From Bathynomus jamesi (lineage: Eukaryota; Arthropoda; Malacostraca; Isopoda; Cirolanidae), in contig JAJOZX010005808.1 of the NCBI GenBank assembly GCA_023014485.1, forward strand, positions 151,501 to 215,500: 64,000 bases of DNA, read 5' to 3'. The position numbers and the translations under genes were made by a program. This document shows positions 55,668-64,000 of this stretch, piece after piece. A model generated the notes under the pieces. That model saw only the letters and a list, made by a program, of their open reading frames with translations. It had not been told where the DNA came from and searched no databases. How positions within the stretch are numbered: position 1 is the first letter of the stretch; the number at the start of each line of letters is the position of its first letter.

Positions 55668-58014
55668 GGTGGAAATATTGGTTCAAAGAATTGGCACATC
55701 TTGGAGACATTGAAATCCCAAGATGGTACTTTGGAGAGTTGAACAATAGTCCAGACAATTTGGAGCTGCACATCTTTTGTGATGCAAGTGAGGAAGCCTA
55801 TGCAACTTGTATTTATATAAGAGGCGCATTGCAAGAAGAAGTAAGTTGCAGGCTGGTTGCTGCAAAGAGTAGAGTAGCACCTTTGAAAAGGCTTTCTGTT
55901 CCAAGGTTGGAATTGATGGGTGCCGTTATTGCTAGTCGGCTTGCAATTACAGTGCGAAAGTCTTTGGCCCTCTATGAAATTCCAAGCTATTATTGGACAG
56001 ACTCCACTATAGTTTGGCACTGGTTAAGAAGTCAGGCAAGGAAATGGAAACCATTTGTTGCCAATAGGGTGGAGGAAATTCAAGCGCACACAGATCCCAA
56101 GCAATGGAAGCATTGTCCAGGCATCCAAAACTCCGCTGATTTACCAACACGAGGAATTTCGGTGAAAGATCTTTCACAATCAAGTTTGTGGTGGAATGGG
56201 CCAGAGTGGCTAAAACTTGGAAGTGAAAACTGGCCTTCTAATCAGCCTATTGTAGGAGAATGCCAGGCTGAAGAAGCATGGGTGAGTGAGGTGAGAAAAT
56301 GCGCTGTGAACAGTTGTCAAGTTATGCAGCAGGACCCATATTGAGGCTTGAGGACATTAGCAGTCTGAAAAGATTGTTAAGAGTGACAGCATGGGTATAT
56401 AGATTTACCAACAACATTAAGGGAGAAACAAGAAGGGAAGGAATTCTGAACAGTAATGAGATTCAGCAAGCCAGGAAATACTGGGTGGTATATATGCAGA
56501 AGAAAAAATTTGGTGAAGAGAGAGAATTGCTCACCAGCCATCCATTACAGGTTCTACCAACACATTCTGCGCTCAAGGGTTTGGATGTGTTTTTGGATCA
56601 GGATTATTGAGAGTAGGAGGTAGACTACAGTTTTCTGGGCTTCCAGAGGAGAAAAGACATCCAATTTTGCTACCTTCTGGGGGGTACTTTGTGGACCTTT
56701 TGATCCTGGATACTCATCATAAGCTGTTACATGCTGGAGTTAGAGAAGTGATAATAGAGATTAGACAACAATTTTGGATTCTCAAAATTAGACAAGTAGT
56801 GAAAAAGGTCTTGCATAAATGTGTGGTTTGCAAGCGTTGGAGTGCAAAGCCTTATTATGAAAAGGTGGCTCCACTTCCAAGAGAACGGTGTGTCTATACT
56901 GCCCCATTTGATGTAGTGGGAGTAGACTTTGCAGGGCCAGTCTATGTGTATGAGCGAGGGGAGTCTAACAAAGGTTATATATGTCTTTTCACCTGTGCTA
57001 CCACCAGAGCAATCCATTTGGAGTTGGTAAGCAACTTAAGTAGTGATGTATTTCTTTGGCCTTTAAACGGTTTGTGAACAGAAGGGGTTTCCCAAATAAA
57101 ATCATATCGGATAATGCAAAAAACTTCAAAAAGGCTGCAAAGGAACTCCAAGAAATTTGGTCCTTGCTAAAAGAGGAAGGATTCCAATCCTACTTTTCAC
57201 ACCAAGGGGTACAGTGGGAGTTTATTGTTGAGAGAGCACCATGGTGGGGAGGATTTTGGGAAAGGCTAGTGAGAAGTGTAAAGTGTCCATTAAAGAAACT
57301 TTAGCTAATGCTCATTTGAGCAAAGAAGAATTCTCTACTGTTTTATGTGAAGTAGAAGCAATGGTGAACAGTAGGCCTATCACTTTTGTTTACAACAGTA
57401 GGCAGGATGCAGAGCCATTGACACCAAATCATTTTCTTTGTGGTAAACGATTAACATCAAACCCCAGTGTGCCAGAAGACTTGCAGCCCATCCAGAGCAC
57501 TCAAGGAGAGTTAACCAGACGGTTCAGGTACCTTGAAGAGCTACAAGATCAGTTATGGAAGAGGTGGCAGATGGAATACTTGCCAGAACTCAATTATTAC
57601 CCATCAGGCAAGGTAAAGGGCTCCAATGCAAATTGTATCAAGGTGGGAGAAGTGGTAATGATTGGGGATGAAAGACCAAGGCAATGCTGGAAGCTTGGCA
57701 TAATTGAAGAGTTGTTTGTTGGCAAAGACAATTTAGTTAGGTCTGCACTGGTAAAGACTTCAGGAGGAAAGTTAAAGAGACCTATACAAAAACTCTATGC
57801 TTTAGAAATCAGCAAAAACACAGATAGTCAAGATGAAACATTTGAGTTACAGCCTCATGAAGAAGGCTTGGCTAACCTTGCAGAAGGTAATGACAACAAT
57901 GCCTCTTCGGTGGGGAGTGTTAGAAAATCTAGAAGAGAAGAACCATTGTTGTCCCAAGGCGATACGATGACTAAGCTGATTGATGCAGCATTGCTTGTAT
58001 ATATATTAAGTTAA
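55591..58014 (+). pseudogene. BEL-C RNase H, integrase and C-terminal domain
   Basis: The continuation of pol lies in several frames: 55658-56344 (RNase H HIFCDASEEAYATC, YWTDSTIVWHW), 56299-56610 and 56607-57077 (integrase H-H-C-C; VVGVDFAGP at about 56925), 57056-57304 (ISDNAKNFKKA; PWWGGFWERL) and 57241-58014 (NSRPITFVYN, EPLTPNHFLCGKRL, GDERPRQCW). Each break is one missing base in a run of C, T, T, A and G relative to BEL-B (near 56336, 56604, 57057, 57281 and 57935). All integrase catalytic residues are present. The pattern looks more like indel error or very recent decay than old degeneration. Confidence 0.9.
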
Positions 58015-58527
58015 TGTGGTGTGTATATATATCCATCTCATAATTGTAAGGTTAGTGAAAAATTAAATTAATTTAGAGCTAGCATTTTTGAGCTCTTGTG
58101 GCATCATTGTTTGGTCACACTGTTGGCATCATTTTGAGACGCTGCGCGTCTTTTCTACTCGTTTGTGGAAGGTCGTACGTAAAGGTGTGGTTTGATAGAG
58201 AGCTCTCTTGCAATTCAGTTTGGTTGTTTAGATACATGATTGTTGCATCGTGCAATAGTCCAGGTTGCGTTGTTGTTGCAAGGTTCAGAAAGAAGACCAC
58301 AAATAGTACCCTTTTGTTTACCTTTTAAGTTCATGTAATTTAAGGTCTAAGGTAGGCCCGCATCGAGTCAGCAACCCTGAGGTTACCCTGTGGTAGGACC
58401 TAATAGGATCTCAAATCCGTAAGTTTTAATTTAGCTTAACTTGGGCTTTAGGTAGAACTTGCCCCTTAGAATTTGGTCGTTCACGGCTCAGCTGGGATTT
58501 CGAACCCGACAAATAAATAAAATAACA
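57918..58527 (+). repeat. BEL-C 3' LTR
   Basis: 610 bp. Overlaps the end of pol. Followed by the GTGTT duplication and exon 2 of the Tc1 transposase. Confidence 0.94.
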
Positions 58528-59239
58528 GTGTTCTCCGATGAGTCAACGATTGCCGTGCTTGACGATCGTGTTCAAAGTGTAAGAAGGAGGCCTGGAGAAG
58601 AATTTTTGCCTGAGTGTCTGATGAAAACGGTGAAATTTCCACAAAAGATCATGGTTTGGGGAGCAATTTCTGTGCATGGAACTAGTCGTTTGAGCATTGT
58701 TGAGGGGAATATGAACCAAGTCAAGTATATAGAAGTACTAAGAAGACGTCTACTGCCTCAAATAAGGGAATGGTATGGTAATAGACGTTGGATTTTTCAA
58801 CAAGACTCAGCTCCATGCCACACGGCAAAGTCGGTTAAAAAATGGTGTCATGAAAATAGTGTTCGGTTGCTCCCATGGGCTGGAAATTCTCCAGACATGA
58901 ACCCAATCGAAAGTTTATGGTGTATTTTAAAGGACGTAATCCATGAAACGCCGATAACAACAAAACACCAACTCATAGAGCGACTTATTCAAGTCTGGTT
59001 TCACTCTACACGTATTAAGGAATTATGCAAAAAATTGATTCATGGCATGCCGAAGCGTGTCGCAGCCCTTAAGGCAGCTAAGGGGGGTCAAACTAAGTAC
59101 TAAACTATTGCTAAATAATGACCATGTATTCTTGTGTAGAAATAAATAACTTTTCAACGTTTAAAATTGGTTTAATTTAACATTTTATACCAAAAAATGA
59201 AATTTTTAAAAAATTCCTAATAATTTGGCCAGTACTGTA

Positions 59240-59409
59240 TATGTTGGATTAAATGGCTATGCTGGCCTTATCTTTGTACGTGTATGTTAGGTTAAGTGGC
59301 TATGTTGGCCTTATTTTTGTATTAAGTTCAGTGTATAATACGTAAGATTGCATTTGTATGTTAGGTTAAGTGGCTATGGATTGTGAATAATCCGCAATAA
59401 AGATTTTGT
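59240..59409 (+). other. LINE-d 3' UTR end
   Basis: Contains three copies of a TATGTTAGGTTAAGTGGCTA-like unit (59241, 59286, 59358) and an AATAAA signal at about 59395, followed by a T/G-rich tail. It completes LINE-d, whose RT lies at 46985-48545. Confidence 0.72.
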
Positions 59410-59629
59410 TTTTGTTTGTTTGTTGATGTACCCAAATTAAATTTTTATTTTTGTATCATATTTGAATGAGACTGATCTAATAAAACAATATAATTGATTC
59501 CACACTCGCTCATTGGTGGTCTGTTTCAAGAATTTTTTTTTAGTACTGCGCCCTTTTTATTTTAGGGGATGCCCTTTTTTCTTTGGACCCCCCCCCCTTA
59601 CTGAAATGCCTAGATCCACCCTTGTACTG

Positions 59630-59896
59630 GATATGGAGACGATCACTAGACACGGGAGAAATACCGAGCATCCTGAAGAGAGCAAACATAGTTCCAATAT
59701 ATAAAAGAGGATATTGATCCGAGACTAAAAACTATAGGCCAGTGTCGCTTACATCTCATCTCGCCAAAATATTTGAAAGAATAGCTGGAGGAAAAAATCT
59801 GATTTTTTGGAATTTCAGAAAAAATTAAGTGATAACTAGCATGGGTTCCGGTCAGACAGATCATGCCTATCACAACTAATGGAACACTCAAACAAC
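59630..59896 (+). pseudogene. LINE-a (plus copy), continuation of RT
   Basis: Continues the copy interrupted at 46661: blocks corresponding to TGEIPSILKRANIVPIYK, NYRPVSLTSHLAKIF and HGFRSDRSCLSQLMEHS, spread over frames. It aligns with the reverse complement of 4960-5215. It ends at 59896, where a LINE-b tail has inserted. Confidence 0.85.
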
Positions 59897-60140
59897 ATTA
59901 TTTTTTAATAAGCTTTATTAATAATAAAATAAATACATTGGTTTTACAATTTACGATGACATAAATAAATGTGAAGCTGAACTATTTATTTTATTTAATT
60001 TGGCCCTTAAGCGTTAGGCTTTACTGGACTCTTATTAAAAATAAAACAGATAGTTATTATTAATTACTTAATGAAAAATAAATAAATAAATAAGTATTAT
60101 TAATATTTAAAGTACAGTTTGTATTATTCTTAAATTACAC
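59897..60140 (-). mobile_element. LINE-b 3' UTR, truncated copy
   Basis: About 240 bp matching 3596-3850 (AATTTGGCCCTTAAG, AGGCTTTACTGG, TAAATAAATAAGTATTATTA) in the same orientation. No coding part. As at 3596, the host sequence is LINE-a, but at a different site. Confidence 0.85.
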
Positions 60141-60424
60141 CGCCGTGCAAATTCAAATTTTTTGAAAGTTCTTTCAATAAAAATCGGTAATTCTAGACAA
60201 TAAAGGCCTGCTCTTTTCAGCTGGATATTTAGTTTTTTTTCTATCACATCTAGATATTCCACAATCACACGTAACGTATAGATAAGAAACTGTTACCAAT
60301 TGAATAAGAGAATAGACGAATCATATGGCATATGTTATAGAATTCAAGCATTTTACAGTAATAATGCATGCCGAGAAACACATATTACACACACACACAT
60401 ACTCACATTATTACTACATATATA

Positions 60425-61962
60425 CAGTGGTGGGCACCGTTAACCAAAAAGTTAACTTCGTTAACCGCTAATCCGTTAACCAAAAAGTTAACTTCGTTAA
60501 CCGTTAATCCGTTAATTCGTTAAACATGTAACGGAAGTACCGATAAACCGTTAACGTTAACTTTTATTATAAAAAAAATAAAAAAACAATATATATAAAC
60601 TTAATTTTCCTCTTCTTCTCGTTCTCCATTTTGTCCATGAGATGCATGTTGCCCTTCATGAAAATTAGCATATCAAAGTTTTCATCAGACAGGGATGATC
60701 TCTTGGCCCTCAGGATGTCCTTGCCCATAGAGAACAAACGCTCCACTGCAGCACTGGAGGGGATGGCTGTGTTGAACTTGATGAACAAGTCCACCAACAC
60801 TTGCTCACCCAAGAAGGCAGCATCTGTCAGCAAGTCCTTGGAGTTGGTCTCCAGCCAGGTCTTGACCAAGTTCTGGGCCTTGCCCTTGAGTGACCTGTGG
60901 CTTCTGCTGCTCTCTTTTGTCTGGATGACAGCACTGAAGAAGAACAAGATAAAAAATAAAATAACCCTTACCTTTGTTATTTGGAACAGATATGGCACAG
61001 AATATTCGGGAAGTAATTGCACTGAAATTTCTTCGGTCTTCACAGCAGAGATACTAAAGAGTAAACAGCCTCTGGCGCCACACGCTCACATTTACTTCTC
61101 AACGCCATCTATTATCTCATAAAGAAACTAATTCACATTGGGACTTGAAAGTACCGGCAGGATCAACCGGGTAGAAAAATAATTATGGAGATTTTAAAGA
61201 TGTGGTATCTAGAAGTACCGCCAGGACATAAAGGGTTAAGGTGAAAACGTTCCCATTGTAAGACATCAATTGACTTAATTTATGTCATCAAAGTGACATG
61301 AGAATTGAAATCTTACCTGATCAGTTTTATGGTTCTTGAAATGTATCAAGGAGACTACTAATAAGGTACTCACAGACATATTATAAATATACATGACTTA
61401 CTTGACAACGATTATTTTTAAATATTCACTAGCACAAACATGTTGCGCAAGAGACAGACTGCAAATGAAACGAATGTAGTTATTTGTTGTAATTGTCACA
61501 TAGTATATATTATTGAAAGTGCCTTAAAATGCTCGTGATATTTCTTGAAAGAAGTTAAAACATTCAACTCAAATGACAAATCTTTCCGCCTGATTTTACA
61601 GTCGACCATGTTTTGCTCAAACCAATGCCATAAATAACTACCATATTTGGTAAGACACAAATTGTAGCGACGGAAACAAATATATCGCCTGATTTTGCAC
61701 TGCGGAAATGGAAATTCGTTCATCACTATTAACAGTGGCGGATTAATTGCGCACCTGCTCAGCACTGAAAATAATAGAAACTTTTAAATGTTTATTTATG
61801 AATTTTTTGGGTTAACGGACTCGAGTTAACGGAAGTTAAATGTAACGGAAGTTAATTAGTCCGATAATGATTTTCAAAGTTAACTTAAAAGTTAAATCGT
61901 TAACGAAAAAGTTAACTTCGTTAATTAACGATTAACGGATTAACGGTTTGTGCCCAGCTTTG
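60425..61962 (-). mobile_element. hAT transposon with GTTAAC-rich ends, deleted
   Basis: 1538 bp with a perfect 8-bp target duplication CATATATA (60417-60424; 61963-61970). Ends CAGTGGTGGGCAC and GTGCCCAGCTTTG. Each end carries many GTTAAC / AAAAAGTTAACTTCGTTAA motifs in both orientations. The transposase remnant is only the C-terminal part, so it is non-autonomous. Confidence 0.9.
60600..60950 (-). pseudogene. hAT transposase C-terminal domain
   Basis: The minus strand encodes the hAT dimerisation domain: LVDLFIKFNTAIPSSAAVER, LFSMGKDILRAKRSSLSDEN, FDMLIFMKGN. Upstream (KGKAQNLVKTWLETNSKDLL) is more divergent. The RNase H catalytic core and zinc-finger N-terminus are absent. The frame extends to 61043, but beyond about 60950 it looks like intron or non-coding sequence. 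It is a different hAT lineage from that at 17379-20675. Confidence 0.88.
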
Positions 61963-62109
61963 CATATATACACTAATATAATTTATTATATAGTACGTGT
62001 AAATACGGATTTAAGTAAAATACAGTCTATTTATATATAAAAACTGTGAATGACTGAACCAATCATTCATTAACAGTAACACATTGAATTTATTAGAGCA
62101 GTCAGTAGC

Positions 62110-63250
62110 TGTTAGAAAATCTAGAAGAGGAAGAGCCAGTGATGTCCCAAGGCGATATAATGACTAAGCTGATTGATGTAGCATTGCTTGTATATATTAA
62201 GTTAAGGTATGTGTATATCCATCTCATAATTGTAAGGTTAGGGAAAAATTCACTTAATTTAGAGCTAGCATTTTTGGGCTCTTGTGGCATCATTGTTTGA
62301 ACACTCCTGTGGCATCATTTTTTTGGGGGCACTGGCGCGTCCTTTCTACTCGTTTGTTGAATGCGGCACTTACAGGGTGTGGTCTTATAGAGAGCTCTCT
62401 TGCAATTCAGTTTGGTTGTTTACATACAAGATTGTTGCATCGTGCAATGGTGCAGGTTGTGTTGTTGTTGCAAGGTTTAGAAAGAAGACCATAAATAGTG
62501 CCCCTTTTGTTTTTTCTTAATTTTATGCAACTGAGGCCTAAAGTAGGCCTACATCGAGTCAGCAACCCTGAGGTAGGACCTAATAGGACCTCCACGCAGT
62601 GGTGAGCTGCCAAAATTTTAACAACCGGTTCGCTAAGCTGCCAAAATTGTAACCACCGGTTCGCTAAGCTGCCAAAATTTTAACTACCGGGTTCTGTATA
62701 AAAAATTCTGTATTCGGCAGTAAAAAATTGACAACCCTTCCCACTCCACCCCTTCGCAATTTTAATTAAATTAATTATCTCGCTATTTGCCTTTTTTAAG
62801 TGTCTGCATTTTATGATTCAGCTAGGTATTAATAACTGCATGACAATTAATTAGTATAATTAATTAGAGAAATAGACGTTTCTAATGAAATCAGAAAAGA
62901 AGAATTATTTAATAAAAACCGATGAATCATATTATCTACATAGTTAAAATTAAATTGCTCAGTCAACTTTAGCAATAATGAATTATTAGGCAAAACATAA
63001 ATATCAGTACATCTATGCTCTCTTCAGCGTCCAGCAAAAAAGTTAACAACCGGTTCTTATTTTCAAAAAGATTTTAACAACCGGTTCGCGCGAACCGGTG
63101 CGAACCGGGTCCAGCTCACCACTGCCTCCACGTCAATAAGTTTTAGTCTAGCTTAACTTGGGCTGTAGGTCGACCGTCGAAGTGGCCCTTCAGAGCTTGG
63201 CCGTTCAGGGCTTAGCTGGGATTCTGAACCCAATAAAATAAAAAATAACA
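62110..63250 (+). repeat. BEL solo LTR with a MITE
   Basis: TGTTAGAAAATCTAG to AATAACA with a perfect 5-bp target duplication GTAGC (62105-62109; 63251-63255). No internal BEL sequence, so it is a solo LTR formed by recombination between two LTRs. Excluding the MITE it is about 613 bp. It is closer to the LTRs of BEL-A and 7263 (AAAGGGGCACTA, AGGCCTACAT) than to BEL-B. It lies immediately after the stop codon of the gene at 63255. Confidence 0.94.
62597..63124. mobile_element. hAT MITE in BEL solo LTR
   Basis: 528 bp, ends CAGTGGTGAGCTGCCAAAAT and GGGTCCAGCTCACCACTG, perfect 8-bp duplication CCTCCACG (62589-62596; 63125-63132). ACCGGTTCGC motifs are repeated at both ends (three at the left, three at the right). 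Confidence 0.94.
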
Positions 63251-63254
63251 GTAG

Positions 63255-63998
63255 CTAAAGAAACTTCCTTTTCGTCGATTTTCTCTGGTGTACTGATTTC
63301 GGTACATCTCTCTTTAGACTCCAGCAATAGTCTGCCATCATTCGAACATTCCATCTTCCCTGATACCTCAATTCCATTTCTGAGATATCGTGGTGGAATC
63401 TTTCTCCCTGTTCCTCGCTTACCGCGCCTAAGTTTTCGGGAAAAAAATCAAGATGAGAGTCTAGGAAGTGTATCTTAATACTAATGTTACATCCCAACAA
63501 ACGATATTTTCGGATAATGTCTTTAACTATTTCTTTGTAGTTATCAGATTTCCTCTTACTAAGGAAGTTGTTCGCAACAGCCTTAAAAGCTAGACAAGCA
63601 TCTGTTTCATGACCTGTCAAAGCATCTTCAAATGCTGGATCGCTTAAGAGTTGCTTTATTTGAGGACCAACGAGCACTACTTCCTTCAGCTTAGCATGAC
63701 TAATTTGAGGGAATTTTTTACATAAAAATTGGCATCCAGTGTCTTTTTTGTTGAGACCTTTGACGAAAATTTCCATTAATTCAAGCTTTATGTGGAGTGG
63801 AGGTAATAGTATTTTGTTACGATCTACCAGTGGATTAGCAATGATGTTTGCTTGTCCTGGGGTAATCTGTTTTCTTTGAGGCCATTCTTTCCTCACATGG
63901 TGTTCCTCCCTGTCTCTGCTATTCCACAGACATAAAAAGCATGGGTATTTTGTAAAACCAGCCTGTTGGCCTAAAAGAAGGCCGATCACCTTAAGATC
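63255..63998 (-). CDS. Unknown repeated protein family, 5'-partial
   Basis: At least 247 codons are intact and the frame stays open to the right edge (…DLK-VIGLLLGQQAGF). From the N-terminal side: CFLC with downstream His residues (CFLCLWNSRDREEHH), PPLHIKLELMEIFVKG, VGPQIKQLLSDPAFED, FLSKRKSDNYKEIV, IHFLDSHLDFFPENLGA, SEEQGERFHHDISEMELRYQ and MMADYCWSLKRD. I recall this family as abundant and uncharacterised in arthropods and Hydra. The CxxC-H cluster and the acidic/His block may indicate metal binding or a divergent RNase H-like transposase; this is inference. No frameshift is seen. A degraded relative is at 8170-8742. Confidence 0.75.
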   Translation of the reverse strand, partial: DLKVIGLLLGQQAGFTKYPCFLCLWNSRDREEHHVRKEWPQRKQITPGQANIIANPLVDRNKILLPPLHIKLELMEIFVKGLNKKDTGCQFLCKKFPQISHAKLKEVVLVGPQIKQLLSDPAFEDALTGHETDACLAFKAVANNFLSKRKSDNYKEIVKDIIRKYRLLGCNISIKIHFLDSHLDFFPENLGAVSEEQGERFHHDISEMELRYQGRWNVRMMADYCWSLKRDVPKSVHQRKSTKRKFL

Positions 63999-64000
63999 AC

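Larger units (their letters stand above)
51457..58527 (+). mobile_element. BEL-C: best-preserved BEL retrotransposon
   Basis: 5' LTR 51457-52064, primer site, leader, gag-pol, 3' LTR 57918-58527. Perfect 5-bp target duplication GTGTT (51452-51456; 58528-58532) in exon 2 of the Tc1 transposase. LTRs differ at about six or seven positions in 608 bp. Gag, protease and RT are one uninterrupted frame of 1036 codons. Confidence 0.96.
50807..59103 (+). pseudogene. Tc1 DD34E transposase, two exons, split by BEL-C
   Basis: Exon 1, 50807-51259 (151 codons, start MGRKNDLSPRKIGQ), has the bipartite helix-turn-helix (KEIAAKLHVSPQSVLRIKKK; GINISRRTVNRRLL). An inferred intron, 51260-51448, has GTAAG and TTGCAG borders and a T-rich tract. 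Exon 2 starts at 51449, is split by BEL-C after 51456, resumes at 58533 and stops at 59103. It has FSDES, FQQDSAPCHTA and GNSPDMNPIESLW; I count 34 residues between the second Asp and the Glu, so DD34E. Spliced length is 343 residues, normal for Tc1. No frameshift or stop is seen outside the BEL insertion, so the parent copy may have been active. Confidence 0.88.
50424..59237 (+). mobile_element. Tc1-like transposon containing BEL-C
   Basis: Long inverted repeats of about 220 bp (50424-50645; 59018-59237) begin CAGTACTGGCCAAATTATTA, flanked by TA (50422-50423; 59238-59239). Without BEL-C and one target copy the element is about 1.74 kb. It holds an apparently full-length transposase gene in two exons. 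The right arm includes the last ~29 codons of the transposase. Confidence 0.95.
46662..59624. mobile_element. MITE with CAAGGGCGGATCTAG ends, carrying a LINE nest
   Basis: Inverted ends CAAGGGCGGATCTAG and CTAGATCCACCCTTG. LINE-a at 5201-5225 has the uninterrupted target (…CCATATTGGATATGG…), so 46657-46661 (TATTG) and 59625-59629 (TACTG) are a 5-bp duplication with one change. The element's own sequence is about 46662-46984 and 59410-59624 (roughly 540 bp); the rest is LINE-d and what lies within it. Confidence 0.85.

Noticed and set aside
46662..59624. A single giant 13-kb DNA transposon with a cargo
   Set aside because: The interior is fully explained by LINE-d and its own insertions; only about 540 bp belong to the element.
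61150..61175. GGCAGGATCAACC resembles the complement of the conserved 5' end of 18S rRNA
   Set aside because: Only about 20 bases match, with mismatches, and the neighbouring sequence is not rRNA. It lies inside the hAT element.

Overview
The window is gene-poor, AT-rich eukaryotic DNA made almost entirely of transposable elements, stacked inside one another. The mix of BEL/Pao and Ty3/Gypsy retrotransposons, several non-LTR retrotransposons, a Penelope-like element with a GIY-YIG nuclease, rosa-like and classical mariners, Tc1-like elements, a ZMYM-type hAT and many hAT MITEs points to an invertebrate animal, most likely an arthropod. The species cannot be fixed from sequence alone. I see no single-copy host gene, tRNA or rRNA gene. 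The only non-standard protein family occurs twice (about 8.17-8.74 kb and 63.26-64.0 kb, both minus) and is probably repetitive too.

Layout. 1-2617: 3' half of a Ty3/Gypsy element with its LTR, inserted in LINE debris. 2618-6281: three minus-strand LINE fragments; one (LINE-a) carries another LINE and an internally deleted mariner. 7263-7722: BEL LTR remnant. 8170-8742: broken copy of the unknown family, cut by a second Gypsy LTR (8743-9176) followed by gag and protease. 10831-39212: an old minus-strand BEL copy (BEL-A) split by a LINE tail, a Tc1, a hairpin MITE, a 3.3-kb hAT, a mariner that itself contains a young plus-strand BEL (BEL-B, 21905-29776), and a young Pao-type element (30927-38499). 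39213-42251: minus-strand Gypsy 5' end with LTR. 42286-44531: Penelope-like element. 45190-59896: plus-strand LINE-a copy containing a small DNA element, then a MITE, inside which lies another LINE (LINE-d), which holds two inverted MITEs, a three-layer MITE nest, and an intron-bearing Tc1 that contains the best-preserved BEL (BEL-C, 51457-58527). 59897-64000: LINE tail, deleted hAT, BEL solo LTR with a MITE in it, and the second copy of the unknown family running off the right edge.

Comparing paralogous copies within the window gives many exact insertion sites and target-site duplications, so order of insertion can be read directly: BEL-A, then mariner, then BEL-B, then a rosa-like mariner in its LTR, then a hAT MITE. 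On the right the order is LINE-a, MITE, LINE-d, then Tc1 and other MITEs, then BEL-C. BEL-B, BEL-C and the Pao element have nearly identical LTR pairs and look recent. Their reading frames are broken mainly by one-base changes in short homopolymer runs, which may partly be sequence error.
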